Part shown: positions 1 to 7,709 of the stretch, in pieces | Position numbering within the stretch: the stretch's first letter is position 1 | How the letters are laid out: each line of letters opens with the position of its first letter | Source of the DNA: Candidatus Rokubacteria bacterium RIFCSPLOWO2_02_FULL_72_37 | GTDB taxonomy: Bacteria > Methylomirabilota > Methylomirabilia > Rokubacteriales > CSP1-6 | Assembly: GCA_001790315.1 (NCBI GenBank) | Contig: MGCE01000024.1 | Coordinates: 1-12,611 of the forward strand | Reading direction: 5' to 3' | DNA length: 12,611 nucleotides | Made by a program: the position numbers and the translations under genes | The notes under the pieces: model-generated | What the model was told of the DNA's origin: nothing | The model's input: only the letters and a program-made list of their open reading frames with translations | The model's database searches: none

Positions 1-1
1 C

Positions 2-913
2 GTGTCGCTGGGCTTCGACCTCCGGCGTCTCGTGGCGGGGCGCGGCGCCGCGTCCGCCGACGACCCGAGGACGGCCGAGGTGCTGGCGCGCGCGGATGAG
101 GCGCGTGGAGCGGGCCGCCGCGAGGAGGCCGGCACGCTCTACCGGCAGGCTCTGGACCAGCGCCGCGGCCATCCGGGGGCCCTCCGTGGGCTGCGCGAGC
201 TCGCCGTCGAGGCCGGTGAGTGGGCGGCCGCGCTCGACGCGCAACAGCAGCTCTGCGGCGCCGTGGGACCGGACGAGCGTGCTCGCGAGGCGCACTGGCT
301 CGCGGTGATCTACTACGAGCTCGGCCGGGCCGGGCTCGCCCTCGGCCACACCGGGGAGGCGCTCGCGCACTTCCGAAGCGCTCTCCGCGCGGACCGCGAC
401 TTCGTGCCGGCCGCCGTGGCGCTGGGCGACGCGCACGAGACGCTCGGCGAACACCGTGAAGCCGTCCGCGCCTGGGAGCGCGCTGCCGAGGCCGTGCCGG
501 CGCTGCCCCTGCTCGCCCGGCTCGAGCGGAACTACCGCCAGGAAGGTCGACCGAGTCGGATGATCGCGCTGTACCGTGATGCGCTCGAGCGCGCACCCGA
601 CGACCTCGCGCTCGCCGTCGCGCTCGGGCGGGTCTACTTCGACCTCGAGATGCTCGACGAAGCCGCCGACCAGTTCGAGAAGGTCGAAGTTCGGGCGCCG
701 GACCTGCCTGCCGTGCACGCCTACCTCGGTGCGGTCTTCGAGCGCCGCGGTGAGACCGCCGCGGCCTTCGATGAGTACCGGCGTGCGCTCGCGCTCGGTC
801 ACGGCTTCGAGTGGCCGCATCGATGCGAGGCGTGCGGATCCACGGTGTCGACCTGGCAGGACCGGTGCGAGCGGTGCCGGCGCTGGAACACGCTGCGCCC
901 CACACGCGGCTAG
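2..913 (+). CDS. lapB: LapB/YciM-like TPR protein with C-terminal zinc ribbon (probably 5'-partial)
   Basis: The readable part is 303 residues of tetratricopeptide-like helical pairs (about residues 20-265, for example the units around 110-145 and 195-260), ending in a rubredoxin-like metal site. Cys275, Cys278, Cys289 and Cys292 form two CxxC knuckles, followed by W-N-T-L-R-P-T-R-G. That tail closely resembles the C-terminus of E. coli LapB (YciM). There a membrane-anchored TPR protein acts with FtsH to control LpxC turnover and so lipopolysaccharide synthesis. The GTG at base 2 may be an internal codon. LapB proteins are usually about 350-400 residues with an N-terminal membrane anchor, and none is visible here, so the true start probably lies outside the window. 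The 3' end overlaps the comF-like gene. The family assignment is fairly firm; the role in LPS control is inferred from the family. Confidence 0.72.
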   Translation: MSLGFDLRRLVAGRGAASADDPRTAEVLARADEARGAGRREEAGTLYRQALDQRRGHPGALRGLRELAVEAGEWAAALDAQQQLCGAVGPDERAREAHWLAVIYYELGRAGLALGHTGEALAHFRSALRADRDFVPAAVALGDAHETLGEHREAVRAWERAAEAVPALPLLARLERNYRQEGRPSRMIALYRDALERAPDDLALAVALGRVYFDLEMLDEAADQFEKVEVRAPDLPAVHAYLGAVFERRGETAAAFDEYRRALALGHGFEWPHRCEACGSTVSTWQDRCERCRRWNTLRPTRG

Positions 914-1671
914 CCGCGCTCCCATCCCTCGCCGCGGGCGCTCTCGTCGCAGCGCTCGACCTCGTCTTTCCCGCGCTGTGCCCCGTGTGCACGGCGCCGC
1001 TCGGATCCGGCCGCCGCGATCCGCTCTGCGGCCCGTGCTGGGCGAGTATCGCGCGCATCGCGCCCCCGTGCTGTCACGCCTGTGGGCTCCCGCTCGGGCC
1101 GCCGGCCACGGCGTTGCAGGCGAGCGGGCGCCCGGGGACTCCCATCGTGTGTCCCGTCTGCGTCGTGCGGGCACCGGCCTACGACTGGGCGCGCGCGGCG
1201 GCGCGCTACGAAGGGACGGCGCGCGAGGCGCTTCACGCGTTCAAGTTCGAGGGCCGCCGCGCGCTGGCGCGCCCGCTGGCGGACCTCCTGGTCGAGCAGT
1301 GCGGGGCGGCCCTGCCGGCCGACCTCGCCGCCGTGCTGCCGGTGCCGCTCGCCCGCGAGCGCGAGCGCGCCCGCGGCTTCAACCAGGCGACGCTGATCGG
1401 CGAGCGGGTCGCCCGGCGGCTGGGTCTGCCGTTCGAGCGGCGGTGGCTCGTGCGAGTGCGGGCGACCGCGCCGCAGAGCGAGCTCGCGGCCGCCGACCGC
1501 AGCGCGAACGTCCGTGGCGCGTTCGGGGCCTCGCCCGAGGTCCGCGGGCACCATGTGGCGCTCGTGGACGATGTGATGACGACGGGTGCGACGCTGTCCG
1601 AGTGCGCCAGGGCGCTCAGAGCGGCGGGCGCGGTCCGTGTCGGCGCCCTGGCAGTTGCCCGGGTGATCTGA
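811..1671 (+). CDS. comF: ComF-family phosphoribosyltransferase-like protein
   Basis: This encodes a ComF/GntX-type protein: an N-terminal cysteine-rich zinc-finger region (LCPVC, LCGPC, CCHACG and VCPVC, about residues 50-115) followed by a type I phosphoribosyltransferase fold. The PRPP-binding loop VDDVMTTGAT is at residues 252-261. The upstream LPVPL and RGFNQA segments are typical of the family. Family members support DNA uptake in competent bacteria; elsewhere their substrate is unclear, so function is given only at family level. The start is uncertain. The frame opens with GTG at 811, but ATG 823 and GTG 865 or 874 would give a length nearer the usual 230-265 residues. A weak GGCAGGA precedes 865. 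Every option overlaps the end of the TPR gene, by 40 to 103 nt, which implies coupled translation. The stop codon lies inside the operator-like repeats of the next operon. Confidence 0.85.
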   Translation: MAASMRGVRIHGVDLAGPVRAVPALEHAAPHTRLAALPSLAAGALVAALDLVFPALCPVCTAPLGSGRRDPLCGPCWASIARIAPPCCHACGLPLGPPATALQASGRPGTPIVCPVCVVRAPAYDWARAAARYEGTAREALHAFKFEGRRALARPLADLLVEQCGAALPADLAAVLPVPLARERERARGFNQATLIGERVARRLGLPFERRWLVRVRATAPQSELAAADRSANVRGAFGASPEVRGHHVALVDDVMTTGATLSECARALRAAGAVRVGALAVARVI

Positions 1672-1684
1672 GTCACCCTATAAT
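1655..1684 (+). promoter_or_regulatory. Sigma70-type promoter of the gap operon
   Basis: TTGCCC at 1655-1660 and a perfect TATAAT at 1679-1684 are separated by 18 nt, and they stand out in very GC-rich surroundings. Transcription would start near 1691, giving a leader of about 44 nt before the gap ATG at 1735. The -35 box sits inside the end of comF. The promoter is predicted from sequence match only. Confidence 0.7.
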
Positions 1685-1694
1685 CGAGGTGACT
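1661..1694 (+). promoter_or_regulatory. Nested inverted repeats over the gap promoter (candidate operator)
   Basis: Three related half-sites are visible: GGGTGA at 1661-1666, AGTCACCC at 1671-1678 and GGTGACT at 1688-1694. The first two form a 6-bp inverted repeat with a 6-nt spacer. The second and third form a perfect 7-bp inverted repeat (AGTCACC/GGTGACT) whose 10-nt spacer contains the TATAAT box. A protein bound there would cover the -10 element and the start site, as repressors often do. No regulator gene is nearby, and I do not recognise the motif as that of a named regulator. Confidence 0.5.
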
Positions 1695-1734
1695 GCGCGG
1701 ACCGGAGTCACGCTACCCCAGAAGGAGCCCCTCG

Positions 1735-2742
1735 ATGAGCATCCGGGTCGGTGTCAACGGGTTCGGTCGTATCGGGCGCGTGTTCTTTCGCACGGCGCTC
1801 GCGAGCGGGGACATCGAGGTCGTCGGCGTGAACGATCTGGCGAACGCGAAGACCCTGGCGCACCTGCTGAAGCACGATTCGGTCCACGGGGGGCTGGCCG
1901 CGGAGGTCGCCGTCAAGGGCGAGGCGATCTTCGTCGATGGGCGCGAGATCCGCGTGTGCGCGCAGAAGGATCCGGCCGCACTGCCGTGGAAGGAGCTGGG
2001 CGTCGACGTGGTCGTCGAGTCGACGGGCCTGTTCCGCGACACGGCGACCGCCTCGAAGCACCTGCACGCGGGCGCCAAGAAAGTGATCATCACCGCGCCC
2101 GCCAAGGATCCCGACGTCACCCTCGTGCTCGGCGTCAACGAGCAGGCCTATGATCCCGCCCGTCACCGGATCATCTCCAATGCGTCGTGCACCACCAACT
2201 GCCTGGCGACCACGGCGAAGGTCCTCGACGACACGTTCGGCATCAAGCGCGGGTTCGCCTCGACCGTGCACTCGTACACGAACGACCAGCCCGTGCACGA
2301 CTTCCCGCACAAGGATCTCCGCCGGGCGCGCGCGGCCGCGGTCAGCATGATCCCGACGACGACCGGCGCGGCCACCGCGGTGGGCCTGGTGTTGCCCAAG
2401 CTCAAGGGCAAGCTCGACGGGGTCGCGATCCGGGTGCCGACCGTCAACGTGTCCGTGGTGGACTTCGTCGCCGAGCTGGAGAGGCCGGCGGCCGTCGAGA
2501 CGATCAACGCCGCCTATCGTGAGGCGGCTGCGGGCACGCTCCGCGGCATCCTCGACGCGACCGATGAAGAGCTCGTGTCCTGCGATTTCAACGGCAACCC
2601 GCACTCGGCGATCGTCGACCTGCCGTCGACGGCGCTGATCGGGGGCGATCTCGTCAAGGTGCTGGCCTGGTACGACAACGAGTGGGGGTATTCCTGCCGG
2701 GTGCGTGACCTGATCCGGTTCGTCGGGAAGACCCTGTCCTAG
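1735..2742 (+). CDS. gap: Glyceraldehyde-3-phosphate dehydrogenase, type I (NAD-dependent)
   Basis: This enzyme catalyses the reversible oxidative phosphorylation of glyceraldehyde 3-phosphate to 1,3-bisphosphoglycerate in the cytosol. At 335 residues it is full length. The N-terminal Rossmann motif GVNGFGRIGR spans residues 6-15. Asp34 in VNDL is the residue that normally favours NAD over NADP. The active-site segment SNASCTTNC carries the catalytic Cys152. The C-terminal WYDNEWGYSCR is the usual family signature. AAGGAG at 1722-1727, 7 nt before the ATG, is a strong ribosome-binding site. It is the first gene of gap-pgk-tpiA-secG, with pgk beginning 2 nt after its stop. The promoter and inverted repeats just upstream are the likely control point for the operon. 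Confidence 0.97.
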   Translation: MSIRVGVNGFGRIGRVFFRTALASGDIEVVGVNDLANAKTLAHLLKHDSVHGGLAAEVAVKGEAIFVDGREIRVCAQKDPAALPWKELGVDVVVESTGLFRDTATASKHLHAGAKKVIITAPAKDPDVTLVLGVNEQAYDPARHRIISNASCTTNCLATTAKVLDDTFGIKRGFASTVHSYTNDQPVHDFPHKDLRRARAAAVSMIPTTTGAATAVGLVLPKLKGKLDGVAIRVPTVNVSVVDFVAELERPAAVETINAAYREAAAGTLRGILDATDEELVSCDFNGNPHSAIVDLPSTALIGGDLVKVLAWYDNEWGYSCRVRDLIRFVGKTLS

Positions 2743-2744
2743 CG

Positions 2745-3929
2745 TTGTCGAAGCTCACGATCGAGCAGGTGGACCTCGGGGGCAAGCGGGTCTTCATCCG
2801 CGCCGACCTCAACGTCCCGCTGGATCATGGCGCGGTGTCCGACGACACCCGCCTGCGGGCCGTCCTGCCGACGCTCCGCTACGCGCTCGACGCGGGCGCG
2901 GCGATCGTTCTCGCCTCGCACCTGGGCCGACCGAAGGGCACGGTGGCGCCCGAGTACTCGTTGCGTCCCGTGGCCGAGCGGCTGCAAGCGTTGCTGGGCC
3001 GACCGGTCGAGCTGGCGGAGGACTGCGTCGGGCCGGCCACGCTCGAGCACGCGCGGCGGCTCCGACCCGGAGAGATCCTGCTGCTCGAGAATCTCCGCTT
3101 CCACGCCGGAGAGGAGGCGAACGACGACGGGTTCGCGAGTGCCCTGGCGGCGCTGGCCGACTGTTACGTCGACGACGCGTTCGCCGCCGCGCACCGTGCC
3201 CACGCGTCGATCGCGGCGATCACGCGCCACCTGCAGCCCGCGGCGGCCGGCCTCCTCATGCAGCAGGAACTCGCGGCGCTCGGGAGAATCCTCGAGAAGC
3301 CGGGGCGGCCGCTCGCCGCGATCCTCGGCGGCGCGAAGGTCTCGGAGAAGCTCGCGCTCGTCGAGCACCTCCTGAGCCGTGTGGACACGCTGCTCATCGG
3401 GGGCGGCATGGCCTTCACCTTCCTCCGTGCCCTCGGCCACGACGTCGGGCGCTCGCTCCTCGAGCCCGACCGGATCGAGACCGCGCGGCGCGCGCTCGAG
3501 GCCGCACGGCGGGGCGGTGTCAGCGTGTTGCTGCCCGTCGACGCGGTCGTCGCTCCGGCGCTCGACAGCCCGTCGGGGCGCGTCGTCGGCGTCCAGGAGA
3601 TCCCGCGGACGGAGATGGCGCTCGACATCGGCCCGCGCACCGTCGAGCGGTTCAGGGAGCCGCTCCGGACGGCGAGAACGATCGTGTGGAACGGGCCGAT
3701 GGGCGTCTTCGAACGGCCGCCATTCGCCGCCGGCACGGTGGCGCTCGCGAAAGCGGTCGCGGCGTCGGAGGCGTTCTCGGTCATCGGCGGGGGAGACACG
3801 ATCGCCGCCGTCGCACAGGCGGGGGTCACGGACCGGATCGGCTACATCTCGACCGCGGGCGGGGCGTTCCTCGAGTTTCTCGAGGGGCGCGAGCTTCCCG
3901 GCGTCGCGGCGCTCACGGAGGCCCGCTGA
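2745..3929 (+). CDS. pgk: Phosphoglycerate kinase
   Basis: This enzyme transfers the acyl phosphate of 1,3-bisphosphoglycerate to ADP, the step after Gap in glycolysis. The 394-residue length matches the bacterial family. The N-terminal signature KRVFIRADLNVPL (residues 14-26) holds substrate-contacting Arg19, Asp21 and Asn23. HLGRPKG follows, then GGAKVSEKL at the hinge and nucleotide site, and the C-terminal GGGDTIAAV and STAGGAFLEFL loops. The start is TTG, 2 nt after the gap stop. No ATG or GTG would keep the conserved N-terminus, so TTG is set by homology. No clear Shine-Dalgarno precedes it, which suggests translational coupling to gap. Its TGA overlaps the tpiA ATG by one base. Confidence 0.97.
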   Translation: MSKLTIEQVDLGGKRVFIRADLNVPLDHGAVSDDTRLRAVLPTLRYALDAGAAIVLASHLGRPKGTVAPEYSLRPVAERLQALLGRPVELAEDCVGPATLEHARRLRPGEILLLENLRFHAGEEANDDGFASALAALADCYVDDAFAAAHRAHASIAAITRHLQPAAAGLLMQQELAALGRILEKPGRPLAAILGGAKVSEKLALVEHLLSRVDTLLIGGGMAFTFLRALGHDVGRSLLEPDRIETARRALEAARRGGVSVLLPVDAVVAPALDSPSGRVVGVQEIPRTEMALDIGPRTVERFREPLRTARTIVWNGPMGVFERPPFAAGTVALAKAVAASEAFSVIGGGDTIAAVAQAGVTDRIGYISTAGGAFLEFLEGRELPGVAALTEAR

Positions 3930-4708
3930 TGCGGACGCCGCTCATCGTCGGCAACTGGAAGATGCACGGGACGCTCGGCGAGGCCCGCGCGCTCGCCGGC
4001 GCCGTCCGCGACGGGCTCAAGCGTCCGCGTGGCGTCGAGGTGGTGCTCTGCCCGTCCTTCACGGCGCTCGCGGCGGTGGCGGAAGTCCTCGGGACCGGGC
4101 CGATCCAGCTCGGCGCGCAGACCTGTCACCACGAGGCGGCGGGTGCGCACACCGGCGAGGTCTCGCCGGCGATGCTCGTCGATGTCGGTTGCCGCTGGGT
4201 ATTGCTGGGCCACTCGGAGCGGCGCAAGGAGATCGGCGAGTCGGACGGGCTGATTTACCAGAAGCTTCGGGCCGCGCTCGCTCACAAGCTCCGGCCCGTG
4301 CTGTGCGTCGGCGAGACCGCGGAGGAGCGGCGGCAGGGATTGACCTTCCCGACCGTCGAGGGCCAGCTGCGTGCCGGGCTGGCCGGGCTCGCCGTCGACG
4401 CGATCGGCGGCATCGTCCTCGCCTACGAGCCCGTCTGGGCGATCGGCACCGGCGTCAACGCGACGCCCGGCCAGGCGGGCGAGGTCCACGGCTACCTCCG
4501 GGGCCTCCTCTCGGAGCTGGCATCCAAGGAGATCGCGCAGAAGACCCGGATCCTGTACGGTGGCAGCGTGAAGGCCGACAACGCGGGTGACCTCGTCGCG
4601 GAGCCCGAGATCGACGGCGCTCTCGTCGGGGGAGCCTCGCTGAATGCGCCGGGGTTCATCGCCATCGTCAAGCAGGCGGCGCGCGTCGGCGCCGCCTCGA
4701 AGGAGTGA
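3929..4708 (+). CDS. tpiA: Triosephosphate isomerase
   Basis: This enzyme interconverts dihydroxyacetone phosphate and glyceraldehyde 3-phosphate, completing a three-enzyme glycolytic set with gap and pgk. The 259-residue protein is a complete TIM barrel. GNWKMHG carries Lys11. LLGHSERR carries the catalytic His95. AYEPVWAIGTG carries the catalytic base Glu167 and leads into the flexible loop 6. ILYGGSVK and GALVGGASL form the phosphate-binding loops near the C-terminus. The ATG shares its first base with the pgk stop (TGATG), a tight coupling that fixes the start. secG begins 4 nt after the stop. Confidence 0.97.
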   Translation: MRTPLIVGNWKMHGTLGEARALAGAVRDGLKRPRGVEVVLCPSFTALAAVAEVLGTGPIQLGAQTCHHEAAGAHTGEVSPAMLVDVGCRWVLLGHSERRKEIGESDGLIYQKLRAALAHKLRPVLCVGETAEERRQGLTFPTVEGQLRAGLAGLAVDAIGGIVLAYEPVWAIGTGVNATPGQAGEVHGYLRGLLSELASKEIAQKTRILYGGSVKADNAGDLVAEPEIDGALVGGASLNAPGFIAIVKQAARVGAASKE

Positions 4709-4712
4709 CACG

Positions 4713-5030
4713 ATGTACGTTGCACTGATCGTCGTTCACGTGCTCGTCTGCTTCGCGATCATCGGCATCGTGCTCCTGCAGGCGGGCAAGGGCGCCGACA
4801 TCGGCTCGGCCTTCGGCGGCGCGGGGAGCCAGGCGGTCTTCGGCTCGATGGGCACGCCGACGGTCCTGGGCAAGATCACCACCGCGGTCGCGCTCGTCTT
4901 CACGCTCACGTCGTTCTCGCTCGCGATCCTGGGGGGCTCACGCGGCGGATCCGTGGTCCGCGAGCCGGCCCCGGCCAGCGCCCCGGCGCCGGCCCCGGGT
5001 GCGCCCGCCACACCTGCGCAGCCCCGCTGA
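4713..5030 (+). CDS. secG: Preprotein translocase subunit SecG
   Basis: SecG is the small inner-membrane subunit that assists SecYE in protein export. The 105-residue product has two hydrophobic helices (about residues 2-22 and 52-73) joined by the characteristic loop LLQAGKGADIGSAFGGAGSQAVFGS. The C-terminal 25 or so residues are an Ala/Pro-rich tail, a common low-complexity ending in SecG proteins. AAGGAG at 4700-4705, 7 nt before the ATG, supports this start over in-frame upstream codons. It follows tpiA by 4 nt, and the tpiA-secG pairing is widespread in bacteria. The following lipoprotein gene starts one base after its stop. Confidence 0.95.
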   Translation: MYVALIVVHVLVCFAIIGIVLLQAGKGADIGSAFGGAGSQAVFGSMGTPTVLGKITTAVALVFTLTSFSLAILGGSRGGSVVREPAPASAPAPAPGAPATPAQPR

Positions 5031-5031
5031 C

Positions 5032-6684
5032 GTGCGCCTGACCGCGTGTCGCCTCGCGGCCTGGCTGGTCCTGGCGGGAGCCGCTGCCGCCTGCGGTGGT
5101 CGCGCGGACAGCGCCGCCGAGCAGCCGTCGGGCGCAGAGAGCTCCCAGCCCGCGTACGGCGACACGTTCATCGAGGCCCTGACCGGCAACATCTCGGGGC
5201 TCATCCCGAACGTCCTGAGCGACAGCGCGTCGTTCGAGGTCGGCTCACTCCTGTACAACGGCCTCGTCATGCGCGACAAGAACCTGAACCTCGTCGGCGA
5301 CCTGGCGGAGTCGTGGAAGTTCAGCAAGGACTGCCTGGATCTCACGCTCACGCTCAAGCGCAACGTCCGCTGGCACGACGGGCGCCCGTTCACCGCGGAC
5401 GACGCCGTGTTCACGTACGAGACGATGATCAACCCGAAGACGCCCACCGCGTACCGCGAGGACTTCAAGGCCGTGGCCTCGGCGGTCGCGCCGGATCCGT
5501 ACACGCTCCGCGTCAGGTACAAGGAGCCCTACGCGAAGGCGCTGCAGACCTGGGAGACCTGGATCCTGCCCCGGCACGTCCTCGAGGAGTACGCACTCGC
5601 GGGGAAGCTCCGCGAGGCGCCCCAGAACCGAGCGGATCCGGTCGGGACCGGCCCGTACCGATTCCGGGAGTGGCGGCCGGGCGAGAAGGTCGTCCTGGTC
5701 GCGAACCCGGACTACTTCGAGGGCCGGCCGTACCTGTCGCGCATCGTCTACCGGATCATTCCGAGCCAGGCGACGATCTTCCTCGAGCTCAAGGCCAAGG
5801 GCGTCGATTCGGCCGGCCTCACGGCGCTCCAGTACAATCGCCAGACCGATTACCCGGCGTTCCGCAAGGCCTACCACAAGTACCGCTACCCGGGCAACGC
5901 CTACACCTACCTCGGCTTCAACCTGAAGGACCCGCGCTTCGCCGATCGCCGCGTCCGCCAGGCGTTGGCGCACGCGATTGACAAGCGCCAGCTCATCGAG
6001 TTCGTCATCGGCGGACTCGGTCGCGAGGCGACCGGGCCGTACAAGCCCGGGACGTGGGCCCACACGCCGAGCGTCAAGCAGTACCCCTACGACATGGCCA
6101 AGGCGCGCGCGCTGCTCGCGGAGGCCGGCTGGAAGCCGAACAGCGAGGGGATGCTCGTCAAGGACGGCCGCCCGTTCCAGTTCGAGCTGATGACGAACCA
6201 GGGCAACGACGAGCGCAAGAAGGTCGCGGAGATCGTGCAAGCTTCGCTGAAGGAACTCGGCATCCAGGTCGACATCCGCATCATCGAGTGGGCGGCGCTC
6301 CTCAAGGAGTACATCAAGAAGCGCCGGTTCGAGGCGCTCATTCTCGGCTGGGGCATCGGGCTCGATCCCGATCAGTTCAACATCTGGCACTCGTCCAAGA
6401 CCGCGCCCGACGAGCTGAACTTCATCTCCTACGCAAACCCGGAGGTGGACCGATTGCTCGAGGACGGGCGCCGCTGGTGCATCCAGGAGGACCGGACGAA
6501 GTACTACGCGCGCCTGCAGGAGGTCCTGGCCGAGGACCAGCCGATCATCTTCCTCTACTTCCGGGACGCGCTCCCGGTCGTGTCCTCGCGCGTCAAGGGC
6601 ATCGTGCCGGCGCCGGCCGGCATCCGGCACAACTTCACCGAGTGGTTCGTGCCCAAGCGGCTGCAGCGGTACACCGCGGGTTGA
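5032..6684 (+). CDS. ABC transporter substrate-binding lipoprotein, family 5 (peptide/nickel type)
   Basis: This is an extracytoplasmic solute-binding protein of the DppA/OppA (SBP_bac_5) family, 550 residues from the GTG at 5032. The N-terminus has a short basic region, a hydrophobic core (LAAWLVLAGAAAA) and Cys21, which fits a lipoprotein signal with a relaxed Ala-Ala-Ala-Cys lipobox. Family hallmarks are LAESWKFS, VRWHDGRPFTADDAVFTYE, DPVGTGPYRFREW (from residue 202) and VRQALAHAIDKRQLI. The chosen start lies one base after the secG stop with no visible Shine-Dalgarno, so translation is probably coupled. A GTG at 4999, inside secG, would add residues ahead of the signal peptide and is less likely. 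The ligand cannot be read from sequence; peptides, nickel or other small solutes are all possible. Two matching permeases follow. Confidence 0.93.
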   Translation: MRLTACRLAAWLVLAGAAAACGGRADSAAEQPSGAESSQPAYGDTFIEALTGNISGLIPNVLSDSASFEVGSLLYNGLVMRDKNLNLVGDLAESWKFSKDCLDLTLTLKRNVRWHDGRPFTADDAVFTYETMINPKTPTAYREDFKAVASAVAPDPYTLRVRYKEPYAKALQTWETWILPRHVLEEYALAGKLREAPQNRADPVGTGPYRFREWRPGEKVVLVANPDYFEGRPYLSRIVYRIIPSQATIFLELKAKGVDSAGLTALQYNRQTDYPAFRKAYHKYRYPGNAYTYLGFNLKDPRFADRRVRQALAHAIDKRQLIEFVIGGLGREATGPYKPGTWAHTPSVKQYPYDMAKARALLAEAGWKPNSEGMLVKDGRPFQFELMTNQGNDERKKVAEIVQASLKELGIQVDIRIIEWAALLKEYIKKRRFEALILGWGIGLDPDQFNIWHSSKTAPDELNFISYANPEVDRLLEDGRRWCIQEDRTKYYARLQEVLAEDQPIIFLYFRDALPVVSSRVKGIVPAPAGIRHNFTEWFVPKRLQRYTAG

Positions 6685-6713
6685 GGTCGGCGGTCGCGCT
6701 AGAATAGCCCGCC

Positions 6714-7709
6714 ATGCTCGGCTACGCGCTCCGGCGCCTCCTCATCGCCGTGCCCCTCCTGATCGGGATCACCTTCGTCTCGTTCCTGGTGATCCACCTG
6801 GCGCCGGGCGAGCCCGCCGAGATCCAGACCGGGGACCTCTCGATCCAGTCGGACAGGCAGATGCGGGAGCGGCTGCGAGAGGAGTACGGCCTGGACAAGC
6901 CCTTACCCGTGCAGTACTGGAACTGGGTCAGGCGCCTGGGGCGCCTGGATTTCGGCAAGTCCTTCTCGCCGGACGCCCGGCCGGTGCTCCAGAAGATCGG
7001 CGAGCGGCTGCCGGTGACGCTCCTCCTGAACGCCGTCGAGATGCTGATCATCGTCGCGCTCGCGGTGCCGATCGGCGTGACGTCGGCGACGCGCCAGCAC
7101 TCCACGTTCGACAAGATCACCACGGTGTTCGTGTTCGTCGGCTTCGCGACGCCGGACTTCTGGCTCGCCCTGCTCCTGATCATGCTGTTCGGGGTGCAGC
7201 TCGACTGGCTGCCGATCTCCGGCCTGCGGCACATCAACTGGGAGTACTTCCCGTTCTGGCGGCAGCAGTGGGACTTCCTGAGCCACCTGATCCTGCCGAT
7301 CGTCGTCGCCACGTTCGGCGGTCTCGCGGGCTTCTCGCGCTACATGCGCCAGTCCATGCTCGAGGTGGTCCGGCAGGACTACGTGCAGACGGCGCGCGCC
7401 AAGGGCCTCCCCGAGGGGGTCGTCATCGGCAAGCACGCGCTGCGCAACGCGCTCCTGCCGATCGTGACCATCCTCGGCCTGTCGCTCCCCGGCCTGGTCG
7501 GCGGCAGCGTGATCGTCGAGTCGATCTTCGCCATTCCGGGGATGGGCCAGCTCATGGTGCAGGCCGTCTTCGAGCGCGACTACCCGGTGATCATGGGGAA
7601 CCTGGTCGTCGTCTCGACGCTGACCCTGCTCGCGAACCTCGTGGCGGACGTCACATACAGCCTCGTCGACCCCCGGATCCGCGTCGCGGGCCGCCGGAGC
7701 CGGCGATGA
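6714..7709 (+). CDS. ABC transporter permease, DppB/OppB-like
   Basis: This is an inner-membrane permease of the peptide/nickel importer class, 331 residues. It opens with MLGYALRRLLIAVPLLIGITFVSFLVIHLAPGEP, the typical N-terminal helix with its conserved HLAPG. About six membrane segments are visible. The ATPase-coupling (EAA) loop starts near residue 222 and reads through TARAKGLPEGVV to KHALRNALLPIV. No Shine-Dalgarno precedes the ATG. The 29-nt gap after the binding-protein gene contains TAGAAT at 6700-6705, only 8 nt before the ATG, which may be a -10 element. The stop overlaps the next permease start by 4 nt (ATGA), so the two permeases are translated as a pair. Confidence 0.94.
   Translation: MLGYALRRLLIAVPLLIGITFVSFLVIHLAPGEPAEIQTGDLSIQSDRQMRERLREEYGLDKPLPVQYWNWVRRLGRLDFGKSFSPDARPVLQKIGERLPVTLLLNAVEMLIIVALAVPIGVTSATRQHSTFDKITTVFVFVGFATPDFWLALLLIMLFGVQLDWLPISGLRHINWEYFPFWRQQWDFLSHLILPIVVATFGGLAGFSRYMRQSMLEVVRQDYVQTARAKGLPEGVVIGKHALRNALLPIVTILGLSLPGLVGGSVIVESIFAIPGMGQLMVQAVFERDYPVIMGNLVVVSTLTLLANLVADVTYSLVDPRIRVAGRRSRR

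Noticed and set aside
576..2153. A 525-codon + strand open frame spanning lapB, comF and the start of gap
   Set aside because: It runs through three well-supported genes and the gap promoter in another frame. The translation is Arg/Pro/Ser-rich and lacks domains.
4945..5030. Ala/Pro codon repeats at the end of secG as a functional tandem repeat
   Set aside because: The repeats are irregular and encode an Ala/Pro-rich tail, a common ending in SecG proteins. No exact tandem unit is maintained.
5245..6630. A 461-codon open frame on the minus strand across the binding-protein gene
   Set aside because: It is a composition-driven shadow of the family-5 binding-protein gene. There is no ribosome-binding site, no family motif and no neighbouring minus-strand gene.
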